The notes beneath the pieces were generated by a model. It saw only the letters and a list, made by a program, of their open reading frames with translations. It was not told where the DNA came from and did no database searches. DNA of 64,000 nucleotides from Lycorma delicatula (taxonomy: Eukaryota > Arthropoda > Insecta > Hemiptera > Fulgoridae). Below are positions 1 to 13,800 of this stretch, piece by piece (position 1 is the stretch's first letter; every line of letters starts with the position of its first letter). Position numbers and translations under genes: made by a program. The DNA lies in contig NC_134455.1 in NCBI RefSeq assembly GCF_047948215.1, forward strand, positions 150,146,575-150,210,574. Direction: 5' to 3'.

Positions 1-1724
1 AAAGTTCCCATAACTTATTACTTAACTCTCGAATACCTCTCCATTTTTTAAATGAACGAGTAACCGCATCGAAATGTAATTACAATTTTTTTTTTTTAAA
101 TGTCAAGACTCTTTGTTTTGTACTAATTTATTTACCTTCAGCTGCTGTTTGAAAGACAGAAAAAATCTTACTTAATGGTAATAAAATAATTCACTTTGCA
201 GATGAAATCCATTTTTTAATTAATATTAGTAATGAACATTAGTTATGAATTATAAAGTCTAAAGTACTAAGTACTAAATACGAGTTAGAAATAATACAAA
301 AAAAAAGTTAAAATCTTCACGTAGCAGTTGGTGCCACTTAAAACATTTTTAAATATTATGAAGATATTAAAAATAATAATAAATTATAATTTTGTTGAGC
401 ATATTGCCTAGTATGCGTTAATTAATAAAAGCCACCTTTGAACAGACTAAATAGCAAGGTTTACTGGTTTATATAATAACCATTTTGAATGCATGGATTC
501 ATCATTAGTTATAAATGCTGTATTATTAGGTAAATGCATCATTATGTATAAAATCTTATTCAATTATTACTTATGATGATGGTAATGTTTTATCTAACAT
601 CGTATTTTATAACTGATAATAAAGCTTTATAAATTGATTTGAGTCTTATTTTCTGCCTTTTCTAGCATCATCACTCTAACATCTGTAGTTGACGCATTTT
701 GAGAATGGATGTACTCCTAAATCGCATGTTAACAACGGATGTTAAAGTGACAGTGCTAGGAAAGGCAGAAATAACACTCAAATCATTTTTGATAATCCTA
801 ACAGAAATATTAAATATTATAAAAAATCTGATATAAATTATTAAGTTTATATTAAATTATTTTGTTGTGTTCATAGATAGTTTTTATTAATTAATTGTAA
901 AAAATATAACATTTTACAATATTTTATAATTAATAATAATAATTGTATTTATAGTTATTAATAATTGTAATAGCAATAATAATAAAAATATTAATGAAAA
1001 CCTCAGCAGTGCTGTACTGATGCAAAACCTTTATTATTCATTCACTTCTATGAAATGTTATAAACTCAAAACTAAGACTAATTTATTATATGTTGATAGT
1101 ATTATATATGAAAACTAATGAAAAGGAAAAAGTTCTCTAACTTATTACTTAATTCTTAAATACCGCTCAGTTGTTAAATTGAATAAGTATAGAACATACT
1201 GAAATGCAATTATTTTTTTTTAAATCTCAACTCTGTTGAAATACTTAACAGTACTTCTTGTTACATTTCCAGATCACAAGGCATGTGATTTTTAATCAAA
1301 ATTCAGTTAGAATCATGATTGTAATGAGACAATATTATTTATGATCATGAGACATTGTCAAAGAGATTTAAATTTTTATTCATCCAATCTGACGTATGAA
1401 CTTGCCACATGGAAAGCAAATAGATACTCTATGATTCATAGATAGTTGATGGCTGCATATTCTATCCAGCTCTTGTAATAAGTTAATTCACATGCTGTAT
1501 CACTCTCTTTATGAATGAGTTGGATAAAAATTTGTTAGTAATCTGTATATTCTATTCTGTAAATTTGCAACGTTTTTCACACTTCCACCTCCATGAGTAA
1601 TACCATAATTTTTTTCTGTTTATATTTATTGTGCTAACTTAAATAAGCTGCTCAAATGTTATTATCTCCTACTGCAATATTATTCTTATTTTATACTGAA
1701 TTTCAGACATTTTACTTTTTTTCA
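1..1724. other. upstream non-coding DNA
   Basis: No convincing coding region or RNA gene is visible in this AT-rich stretch. It holds a fold-back repeat (632-790) and a diverged direct repeat: the first ~110 bases resemble 1127-1230 (both contain 'aacttattactta' followed by an AT-rich spacer and a poly-T run). The 5' end and promoter of the laccase gene probably lie here or further upstream. A splice-acceptor-like 'tttttttcag' ends at 1724, just before the first coding exon, so at least one 5' non-coding exon may exist upstream. Confidence 0.5.
632..790. repeat. fold-back repeat, MITE-like
   Basis: The left arm (632-683, containing 'ttctgccttttctagca') and right arm (738-788, containing 'tgctaggaaaggcagaa') are inverted copies of about 50 bp with a few mismatches. 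The inner segment is also partly palindromic ('acatctgtagttgac' against 'gttaacaacggatgt'), so nearly the whole unit can fold into one hairpin. There is no coding capacity. A short non-autonomous DNA transposon is the simplest reading; a hairpin RNA precursor is not excluded. Confidence 0.55.
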
Positions 1725-1734
1725 GACATGAGCG

Positions 1735-1807
1735 ATGGCGAAAGAGGATTATATTCTTCTGTTTTTCCTTTTTAGTCAACTTGTACCAAATTTACTTTGT
1801 AATAATG
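1735..1807 (+). CDS. laccase exon 1: start and signal peptide
   Basis: ATG at 1735 opens [19 protein letters not shown], a short charged n-region followed by a long hydrophobic core, typical of a secretory signal. Donor 'aatg|gtaagt' follows 1807, leaving phase 1. An upstream ATG at 1728 is in another frame and stops after 15 codons, so 1735 is preferred. The acceptor-like tract ending at 1724 suggests that this exon starts at 1725 with a short 5' UTR piece. Confidence 0.75.
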
Positions 1808-4800
1808 GTAAGTCCAATGGATGTTATTATGTATGTATTGATCATGTATATTATAACAAATATTAAACCACTAGATGCAGTTAAGAAGAAGTAAGAACAC
1901 TAACAAACTGTGGTGCTTCTGAGAAATAATTAAAAAACACAGACATTTTAAAAACATTTGTATTTAAAATATCATCGAGATTGGTACTGCCATGATTTAT
2001 AATCTCCTCTCTCTAGCATTGTAGTGGGATGACTTAATCTTTGCTAATACGTAATAAAAATAATTCAGCCAACATTAACAATTTATTATTTCCAAAAATC
2101 CTGTTATCTATCTTTCAAAAAAGATTCTTTTTTAAGTTTATTAAAATAACAAATTTATTTATCTTTTATTATTTTTATATGCTTTTATGACTGCCAGATT
2201 ATTTTTTTGTATTAATTATAATGCGTTTATTTTTTATCATGTAGTTGAGAATTTTATACTGTAATTTTTATATTTTATTATTATTATGCTTTTACGGCCA
2301 ACATGGGACCACTCTTTTCTGAGAAAAGCATGTTATTTTACTCTTCCGAGCTGCCCAGTATTTCTTCATCCGTTCAGATCTTGCTTTCTTTTCTTCATCC
2401 GTAAACACCCTCTTCGTTGTATTTTGTCGTTTGTCTGTCTTTTGTTTAAATCTAATCTAATTTTTATATTTATAATAGGAGTGAAAATTTCTTGTAAAAT
2501 GATCTGGTGGTCTTACCAACACATATTTAGTTGAATTTATTATATTGTAAAATGCACATTTGCACTAAATATATATACTGTCTATATGTTGTGTACAGAC
2601 CCGCACTACAGAACCAACCAACTTTTCTTTTAAATACTTTTTTCTATTGTCCTATTGTATACATTGCAATCATTCTAGTAGTGAATAATAAGCAACCCCT
2701 CCACAGTCCAGTGTGATGATGATATGTATGACTAGTAAATGAGGTGTAATCTTGAACAGACTCAGGCTGACCATTCCTGAGATATGTGGTTAATTGAACC
2801 CCAACCACCAAAGTACACTGGTATTCACTGTTTAGTATTCAAATCCATATAAAAGTAACTATATTTTACTAGGAATCGAACTGTTAAATAACTAATTTGC
2901 GATAATGAGTTAACCACTAGAACAGCCCAGTGGACTAAATATGACAATTTATCAAAAATGACAATTTTTTTTTATTGCCATCATAAAAAAATCTGCTCAG
3001 TGTGTCAAATAAAATTATGAAATGAAGGAAATGAAACCTGACTATATAAATTAAATTAGCTGGAAACAAACCTTTCTAGGAACTTAAGATAACATTAGTA
3101 TTACTCATCAAATTTTAGAGCATAGACGAGAAGTAGCTCTAACTGGCGTGTTTGAAGTAGTTCTACCTGGAATGTTTGAAGTAGTTTTGATACTGCTAAT
3201 AGTGCAATGGAAGGGATAATATACTATAATAATGTCATATTTAACAAAAAATCTAGTTGCCATTCCACCAATCTATCTCCTACCGTTCATGTTAACTGAG
3301 TTTTCTAAATTTTAATGGATAATATAAGAACACAATTATTTTCTCATCCTATTATTTCTCTAATACATAAATTTATCAGTATTTTTGAATTAGTTTTAGT
3401 GAGTTTTAATTAAGAAATATTTAGTTCTGTAATTGTCTATTTTTTATTCTCAAAATACTAAAATAAAAGTGTTTTATGTTTTTATCTCTTACAATGTAAC
3501 AAAATCTGAAGGAGAATTTGTGAATCCTAATATTAAAATCGTATCACTTTTCCGATCCAGTTTGTGTGTTTTGTTTCTAATTAAAGCTGAACTTCCCAAA
3601 TTTGTGTTAAATAGATGTTATTTACATCAATTTTCTCAAAATTAAATTCTCTACAAAGTTAACTAGAAATCTTTATTTGTTTAATGATAAATTAACAAAG
3701 TTCTTTTATTCCAAACTTAAAAAAATATATTTTCTAAGAAAACGTTTTCATGTTTTACCTCGTTTTTTTTAAAACCTAAGTGAGATGGCAGTCTGGGACC
3801 ACTTTTATTCAATTTCTTAGATCATAAACCATAAAAAAGCACCAAATTTATCCCTCGATTTAAACCCCAAGAATTCTTGTACGGTTTAATTTCACAGAGG
3901 AAGCAGAAAACAGGGCTATGTGTTTCGCAAGCTGAAACTCGCTAACAAACTGTTTTGTGACCTATGTTTATACAAACTTCTTTTCTTATCATTGACAATA
4001 GAATATCTCTAGAGAGATTGCTACATAATTTGGAATCACTCTGTATACGTATATTTTTTTCATAATTAAATAAAATTGTATTTACATTATATTTTTTGTT
4101 TCATGACTTTTAGAAACTTAACATAACTTCTCTTTATTTATTGTAGATGATGCTGGACATGAACCAATCACTGAAGAATATTATGATTATAAAACAGAAT
4201 TGCCTTTTACTACCACTACTGATAATATTCTGATACAAACATTGCAAAAGTTTAATTTATCTCGTGAAAATACAATAAAAAATAAATCAAGTAATGCATT
4301 AAAAAATTATAATGATAATATTTTATCTTCTCAGAATAAATATACTCAGAGTGAATCCTTTATTCCTCAAAGCAAATATAATTCAAGTAACAACAGATTT
4401 CTTCCAGAAGATAACCTTGAAAATATCACTATAGAATTTAATAATAAACATATAGCTGTAAACTCAAGAAACACAGAATATGAAGTCGATCAGAAAATCA
4501 ATCAGCAGATAGATTATGGAAAAGATGAACATAACAAAACGCAATCTGAAAGTTTTGAAAATAGTAATACAACACAAGTAAAAAGTAAATCTAATCGTAA
4601 AGTTTATCATCCATGTTCAAGAGAATGTTCAGCAGATGAACAGTCGATGACATGTTATTATAAATTCAATGTAGAATGGTATTATGCAATGAGTAAAGCT
4701 TGCTTTAATTGTTCTAATAATGAATCAGATTGTTATCGTCCAGATTGTATATCTGCTAACGGAATAAAACGTCCAATAATTGTTGTAGATAGAAAACTCC

Positions 4801-7800
4801 CTGGACCCAGTATAGAGGCAAGTATTTCATAAAAATATAAAAAAGAAATATATTATTTACAGAAATATTTTATTATTCCATTTTAACAACCTTTTTTACC
4901 AGCATTTTACTTCTAATAAAAAATAATTTAATACAGTTGCTGATTAATTTCATACAGTTGCTCCTTTAATTCTAAAAACTTTTTCGTAACAGTAACAATA
5001 CAAAATCTTATAAATAAATATATTTTTATAACTAAAACAACATTTACTTTCTTCAGTACCTTCATAATGGTGCTCTAAATTTGAAAGAACACTATTACAA
5101 CCAAACAATATACCATAGCTTACCATTTTTAACTTCATAGAGCGTTGAGCATTACATTACCAAATAGTTCTTTATTTACCTACTTTAATCATTTGTACAA
5201 GTCACAGATCATCGTTTCCTTGACATATCCATCAATCTCTCCTAGAAGTAATTAATACCATCTTTTAACTAATTGCTTGACTTTTAAAAAATTTATGATT
5301 TTCATGTAACTCAGTTTACTCAGAATTGTTTTATCTGATATCAGGAAATGACTCAAGTCATATTACTTTCAACCTGTAAGTAAATATTCATGCCTGGAAA
5401 AAAATCTTGATTATAATAAATTTTACTTTATTTTTAGGTATGTTTGGGGGACAGAGTCATTGTTGATGTTCATAATCAACTAATGGAAGAAAGTACTTCA
5501 ATCCATTGGCATGGTCATCACCAGCGAGGTAGTCCATACATGGATGGAGTTCCATTTATTACTCAATGTCCTATTCCCCCTCATAATACTTTTCGATACA
5601 CCTATGTTGCTGCAACTCCAGGAACACATTTTTGGCACTCTCACTCAGGTAAACATAAATAACCTCCCAAGAATAATAAACAAAAAAAAATCTACAACAT
5701 TTTCTGTAGTTTATTATACTGAAAATATTACAGATTTTATACATATATATTTTACTGAAATTAATCTTTTTAACATTTATATTATTCCTCTGGTTTAGTT
5801 TATTTTAGTATATTTAATTTTTAATCTGCAGTTTAATTAAATAATTCAATCATGACTGAGGATGCAGGATCCCGAAAAATATAATTTTCATAATAAAATT
5901 AAGTAAGATACATCTTTTCTCAATATTCTGTACTATGTGGTTTATATCATAGAATTTAAAATATATGTACATCTGCTTAATCTAAAATAACTTTGTATCA
6001 AACATTTTTTTTATAATTTTTATTTAGGAACCCGCTCTTCCTAAATTTCTGCTTAATCCATTTTTAACCTTTTTGATCTTTTACAAGTAATGTTATAAGA
6101 ATAATATTTACTACTTCTATGAGAAGTCTTCAACTATGGCTTGAGAAATACCACTAATCATAGTATCATCATTCTTTATATTACTACATATAGAATTCTT
6201 TTCAGTAAATACCTTATCAGATAAATTTGTCAGTAAAGCTCTAATTCTAGTAAGCAGAATAATATTGAATGACAAATCTATATATGTTTCCCCCCTCCTA
6301 TACTATTATTCACTTGATAAAAACCATATTTTTAATTACTTACAGGAAGTTCAACAAGCTGTCTTTGTATTTAAATTTATAAATGTTTAGTTTTCCAAAA
6401 TACCTAAGTCACTAACATCATTTATTTTTACTTACATGTATCCAGCAAGATCATTAACATAATTTGTTTCCCCCTTAAATCATGCATCAAGCCACACTAA
6501 ATATTGACTATTTCTTTTAATAAGAATACTGTATTATTCTGAAATTTTTTTTAAATACCTGCTGGTTTTTTGTTTATCATGTTACAATGTTTTATTTTTT
6601 CCATTATTTTTCTCAATCACCCATAGAGCTGAAAAATAACTCAATAAGACAGAGAATTTATAATTGTAATACATTAAGAATTTTAATTTTACATTAGTTT
6701 CAAAATTCTAAACAATTATATTTCTAAAGCATTAATAAATGAAGATTATTATAAAAATCATTAAAATTATAATACAAAAAAAGCCTGAATAGTAGATAAA
6801 GTCCTCTTCAGCAGTAATCTTTTTTATCTTTTGAAATGACTAAATTCTGTCACATTCCTTATTTGATTTGGTGCAATTTATAATAATTTGGGCCCATAAA
6901 ACAATAAAACTTCATTAAAGTCTGTAAGCAAGAAGATGGAGTAAGTTCTGCCTAGTGAAATAGTGATGACATACTGTAGGTTATTCTCTCTGCCATATAT
7001 ATATGGATATATATCATGGAATGATATATTGATTGAATCAATAGACTAATCATCTCAAACAGAGATTTGATGGCATATGCTTCAACTTATTCAGTAAAAT
7101 ATGAACTACTCGGGTTAGAGATTTAAGAACAGCTTTAGTAGTGGCAGATACTGTCCCAACTTTAAAAATGTCCTTCTTTGATAATGAAAAAATCATGCAT
7201 AATTGACTTAGAGTACAGAAAAACTTGCTATCTTAAAACTCTAATGGAATAATAAGTGTTAGTCAATCTAACCAAATATCTTCGATCTCCAAGATGACTT
7301 ATTCATTTATTGTTCTGTTAAATAATTTTTTTTTCTGATCAGTATGTAATATTGCATTACACAAATCGCATCATGTACAAGTAGGTATGTTACTTCATGG
7401 ATAAAAGAGGAAACAGCCAATTCGCCTGTATCAAGAGAAATAATATCTTTTATGGTTTCAGAGTAGCATCAAAAACTCAAATAAAATGAATTATAAATTC
7501 AAAAATAGAAGTGATTAAGATAAATAATCATTTAAAATTTAAGTACATGAAATAGTAATAAAATAAATACATGGACGTACTAGATACATAAAATAAATCA
7601 CAATTCAGAATACATTAATGGAGATTATTTGAGCACATATTTATCTACTCACTAAACAGAGGTGCAGAAAACTCAAGATTTTTTTTATTATTGTTTAATT
7701 AGTATTACATAAAAACTTACTGAACTACTACATAAATATGAACTACTCGGGTTAGAGATTTAAGAACAGCTTTAGTAGTGGCAGATACTGTCCCAACTTT

Positions 7801-10800
7801 AAAAATGTCCTTCTTTGATAATGAAAAAATCATGCATAATTGACTTAGAGTACAGAAAAACTTGCTATCTTAAAACTCTAATGGAATAATAAGTGTTAGT
7901 CAATCTAACCAAATAATCACTTTATGTAATACAGTAATAATAAACAAATGTTTATTATTACTGTAATACAGTAATAATTAAACAATAATAACTTACTTTT
8001 CAGTAAGTTATTATTGTTTAATTAGTATTACATAAAAACTTACTGAAAAGTAATATCATTTCTGTGAAAAAAAATCATTTAATTTTATTTTAAATTAGTT
8101 GGTGGGAAGATTTTTAAATGATTTGGTAATTATTAAAAATGACAATGGAGCATAGTAAGACCCTCTCTCCCAAGCTAAAATATTGTGTTGAATTGATGAA
8201 AACAGTTCTATTAGATATGATAGAGGAGAGTATTATTATTTTTTAAAGTATTTTTATTTTTATGTCATTTTTAATTACAATAACTTTATAACTTGTTTAA
8301 TTACAAAAAAACTTAATAGTTTACAACAATTTTTAAGTGTGTGCAGAAATAAATTTTATAATATTGACTTCATCAGAGGCATATTGACATTCAGTTTTTC
8401 AATTCACATTGTTAAAACCTTCTTGGATCATAAAATTGTTCAGGAGACTAATTCTTAACAGAGTTGTACTCATTTTTTAATTTATCCAATAGGGTGTCAA
8501 AGAACAGATGGAGTTGTTGGAAACATGATTATCCGCACACCTCGATCACAAGATCCACACTCACATCTGTATGATGAAGATCTCAATGAGCATATAATGA
8601 ACATTATGGACTGGGCCCATGAACTGGGGGTGAGTATGTTTGTTGCTCATTATCACAGTGATGGAGATAATAAACCAGAATCAATTTTAGTCAATGGAAG
8701 AGGAAGATATTTTATGGATTCAATTAATGTTACATCAACTCCACTAGCAGTTTTCAATGTAAAACAGGTAATAACAGTACTCATTTAATAATATTTTAAC
8801 ACTTGACAGTTTGTTTATTAAGTATAAGTGAACATTTTATACTTTATATTTTTAATTTTTTACCTTTCAATAGAATATTTCATATAAACATACCATATCT
8901 AACTTCTTACATAATATATTTTATTAAGAAAAATTACTCCACACAATAACTTAATAAATAATACCTGATATTTCTTTTTTATGTGGAATAATTGAGGAAC
9001 TGATACAGTTCAATCAGTTATAGATTGCACAGCTGATATGAGCTTATTATAAAGAGACCTGGTTCTCACAATTATTAAATTATTACAGTTCAGTTTTATT
9101 GATTTTCTATGCCATTGAATGGATTGATGCTATACTCAACAATATAAATGCATTCACTTTAAATTAGGCTTATCATATTTTTTTGGGTCCAACCCAGGAC
9201 ATATTTTTGAAATTACTTAAAAGTCTTAACAGTTTACTGAAACATTAAACTTTATTTATTTAGTTGTATTTCTCACTAGACATAACTTTTTTCAGAAATA
9301 GTTTGTTTTAATTACATCTTAAAATTCACAACAAGAAAGTTCTGAATTAATTTTAATATTTAGCAGATCTTTAACAGTAGATACTGAAAGTCTACCCCTT
9401 TCTGCAGACCAAATGTTCCCCATAATAGAAAAAACTCTTTCAATTGGAGCAGATGTCCCAGATAAAGACATCACAAACTCAACCATTTTAGAAATATTGC
9501 AACATGAAATATCAATCTTTTGAAACACCTTAAAAATTGCTTTCCACTTCTCTTTAATAGTATCTGGTACTTTTTCAGAAATTGAATCATAACCTACCCT
9601 TTGGTTTTGAATTATCTGGTTCAACAATGTATGTTCATCTAATAGGTCATCAATATTTATGGAATCTTTTATAATTTCATTAACAACTTGTGCAATCTCT
9701 TCTAAATCAGACCAGGCAATTTCAGTTTGTAAATTTATCCACTGAAAATTATTAACTTTATCAAAACTGGTTCGCCACAACTCTAAGTACTAGATATTAT
9801 AAATTTCTAATACTAGAATTATAAATTTGTCTACGCTTGAGAAGAATTTTTGTTCCTGAACATCATTATTTTCTTTTAGAGTGCATAGAAATTCTTTGGC
9901 GGAAGATGATATAAATTTGTGGCTTTTTTCCTTAAGTTGACAAATTAATTCAGAATATATCTGAAATGCTTTTGTTGCTGTGATAGAATTAGCTTCCAAT
10001 TTCAGAACTACATTATTAAATAACTGTAGAGTACCATATAAAAATTTCAAAAACAGTTTACTTTCTAGATTTTCAAAAAAATTAAATAATCATTTTGGGC
10101 ATTTGTCACAAAATAAGAAGTATGATTTTAAGCCATCAAAAATGGAAAGACTTCTTTCTATTGCAGGTAACAAACTAAGGAACCTTGTGCTGCTATAAGA
10201 TAATACAATTTTGTAATTTGTTTCCACAAATTTAGCGAACTCTTTAAGTTTTGTTACACTTACTGTATATACGAGTATTTGAGAATATTAATAAATTTTT
10301 ATAACAATAACTTCTATGTTCAGGGGTAGAGAGAGAATCACATGCTGTTTGTACTGAATTATGTACAATGTGGGCTGAAAAAACCAATTCCTAAAATAGG
10401 TATGTCTAAATCACTTAGAACTTTTTTGAACACATTTTCATTCCCCTTTCTCTTCACATCACTAAAATTACTGTTAGTGTTATCAGCAGTATAACAAACC
10501 AACTTTTCTTCAAGTTCGTATTTTTTCACACACTGCAAAAGATACCGAGTCAAAATTTGAGCAATTTCACCTGACACTTCATCAAAATTTAAAAGTTTAA
10601 CTTGAATTTCCTACTCCAGATTGAAATATCTTACAATAATCGGAACAAGCTTTACTTCACTTCTGTTTGAGCTATCCATCATTACTGTTATATAATTAAT
10701 GTTTTCCAAAGAATGCAACACATTATCAAATATAAATGGCGAAATAACATTAACAATAATTGCCTCGATTTTGGTTCTAACAGATGAAAATTTTGGGCCA

Positions 10801-13800
10801 TATAACTTTTTAACCAGTTTAGATGTGCAGTCTGATAGTCTAATGTTTTGAAACTGAGTTCGTGTCTAGCAGTTTGGTATGAAAATGCAGCTTCTATGGC
10901 AGAATATCACTCAGCATATCACAGTTATTGTTTTTCCCATCTTTGACTTTAAAAAAATCTTTTATGTTAGCTGAAGCAGTAGCATTAATAGCACTCCTAT
11001 GTTTAGCTGTTTTCACGTGGTCTTTAATACCACCCTTTCCTTTATGTGCAACAGAAAATTCTCCAGTTCATAGTGTGCAATAAACACGTTCATTGTTACT
11101 GTCATTACACAATTTCAAAAATTTGTGTACCTGTTGCAGGTAAACATTAAACACACATTTTCTTTTGCCCATGGCTAAACGATGAGACAAAAAACGAATA
11201 GAGATAAAATGATCTAAAACATGTAGTCGAGTTACTTCACACACGAAAACAACATAAACATATTGCCCCTGTTGTGTTGCCAAATAACTAAGTAAAAGGT
11301 TGTTGCAAGATCGGTAGTTGTGCCTCTGTCAAAATCAATGTCAGTGCTTGCTCCAAGGTTGGCTGAGAGATGCACAGCCATAAGAGAATGTTTAAAAATG
11401 CGATATTAAACATATAGGTCTAAAATTTAAAAAAATCCTTGCCAGTCATAAAATTCTCTAACCACAAATATTTTTGTAACCGCAGACAGCATTAAAAAAC
11501 CGGGGCTGTCCGGGCTAATCCTGGACGTATGGTAAGCATACTTTAAATATAGTCCTAAACCTCAGTAATGTAACCCATGTGAAAACATTATTATCTATTT
11601 TACTACCGTTCCATGATTAAAGGTTTATTTAATTAACTAATACTAATTTTTGTTTCAAACTAATCAGTTTGATTTTAATATGTACATTTTTTGCACAAAA
11701 AAAAATGCACTAAAAAAATTAATGTTTATATTTGTATTATATACAAACAGTCTTTTAAAAAATTGAGTCTGACATGATGTAAACTTTAATTTTTTAAAAT
11801 GTTGATTGAGTAATTAATTTTAGGATTAAAAGCCCAGGTTTGCCTAATAGGTACTGTAGCCACCAGTTCTGCTTTTTGTATAACTCCTGGGTAGGAAATA
11901 GTGTTCTCAGTCAAACCTTAGGCAGTGTTCATCCCAAGAAATATGGCTGCCCCAATTCGCACTGAATCTAGTGTCTCAATTGGAGCCAGTTCAGAAGCAA
12001 TGCCAAACTGGTTACATTTTCAAGAAAAAGGACTGAGGAAAGTAAGAATGTAAGAAAGGGATAAACAAATCCTCAGAAGGGGTGTCTCAGGACTTCAGGG
12101 GAGTTTACCATCTTGCTTTCTACTAATAGAATAAATTACATTAATATGACTCCACTGCAATAGAGACTGTTTTAACTGAAATTTCTGAGATTTCAATTTG
12201 CTGTATTCTAAATTGCAGTATCATAATTCACTAGAGTATTTCACCAGCAATCATTTCAAGTACATTTAAAAAATGTAAAATCCATTTAGTTAGTAAGTAA
12301 GGTTTTAAATATGTTTTCAAACAACCATTATCCATATTCCATCATTCTGATTAACACATTTAATATTCACTTGCATAAATATAATAATAAAAGCCAGCAA
12401 TTACTGAATAAATTAATGTGACTTGAAAATAAAAAACTTTAATAACTGTTGATGATGCCTTAATTGAAAAATTTTAAAGCATTAGTTTGATAAAAAAAAA
12501 TATATTATCATTTAAAATTGATGATGGTGTTCTAAATACTTTTAAGTTTAATCTGCTTTCATTATGTAATCAAGTATCAAATGTTTTATCGTTGCCGCTA
12601 AAAAAGGAACAGTCTCTGAAAATATTTAGCAAAAAAGAACAATACTAGTTTAAGTAAACATGATAATTTTTTATTTATTGTGATGTTGGATGCTATTGAA
12701 AAATTGTATAATATTTTATCAATTTGTAGACAAGGACTATCATGTATTCCTAAAAGTTGAAGCATTATTATTATTTCTGATAGAGCGAATTAAGTAAAAT
12801 TTTGTATGTATAAACAAATAAATATAAATGTATTTTAAAGTATTTTTTATTCATTTATTTTTAGGGTCTACGATATCGATTTCGTGTAATAAATGCAGGA
12901 AACCAGAACTGTCCAATTGAGATATCTATTGATAATCACACTCTTACTGCAATCAACAGTGATGGAGGAAATTTTGAGCCAGTAGAAGGTATGCAAATAT
13001 TATTAATTACTTATTTCTGAAATACTTGCATAATATATTTTTTGAAGAAAAGTACGGTGTTAGCTTTTCATTGCAAGGTAAGAGTAGTGGGTGAAAATTA
13101 CTTTTCCTTTATATTTTGAGGTATGAGGAGTACGAAAATACCATTCACTTAAATTGTTGTTTTCATATATGTAAAGATCTAGGTATAAAATGAAAACTAC
13201 TTGATCAATTTCACTGAAATTTAGATATGTTGTAATAGTATATCTGAAGTTGTGCATGTGAAAATTTGATGAAGATTAGTTGAGGTTTTCTTGAGTTATG
13301 CACAATTAAAGATCGAACAAATTCGAGCAGGGCAAGTTAGTGTATGATTTGTTATGATGTTGCAAACTGGAACATTGATGATTCTTTATCTGTTGTTAGC
13401 AATATTAAATGAAATTAAAAAATTGCTTGAATATTAACCAAAATAAATAAAGTCAGTCTTCTTACCCAGAACTACAAAAGATTTAAAAAAATGTAATTAG
13501 TTAAAAATTAATTAAAAAATGCATTTAATTTTGAAAAAAATATAAAACTGTTAAAATCTATTCTATCTATCTACTACTACTATTTTTAAAATCTGTCTAC
13601 TTTGATAATGAGTAAAATTTATTGGGATGAGTTGTAAAAATTAATGTTATGAAATAACAAATTGTGTATAAAATGTTAACACTGTGTATATATATATATT
13701 TATAAATAATTAATTATTCATTTGTTGCTTACTCTTTAAAAATACCATGACTATTATAACCGGTTAATAGATTTTACTCTGTATTATTATAGAAATAGAG

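Larger units (their letters stand above)
1808..4146. other. laccase intron 1
   Basis: A 2.3-kb AT-rich intron. It contains a decayed tRNA-derived SINE (2707-2936, minus) and a short minus-strand coding-like segment near 2294-2450. I see nothing recognisable in 2950-4140. Confidence 0.8.
5649..8492. other. laccase intron 3 with local duplications
   Basis: A non-coding, AT-rich intron. It contains two identical 182-bp blocks (7097-7278 and 7734-7915) and, next to the second, several small palindromes and a further repeated segment ('attgtttaattagtattaca' near 7690 and 8012). No transposon protein is visible. Confidence 0.75.
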
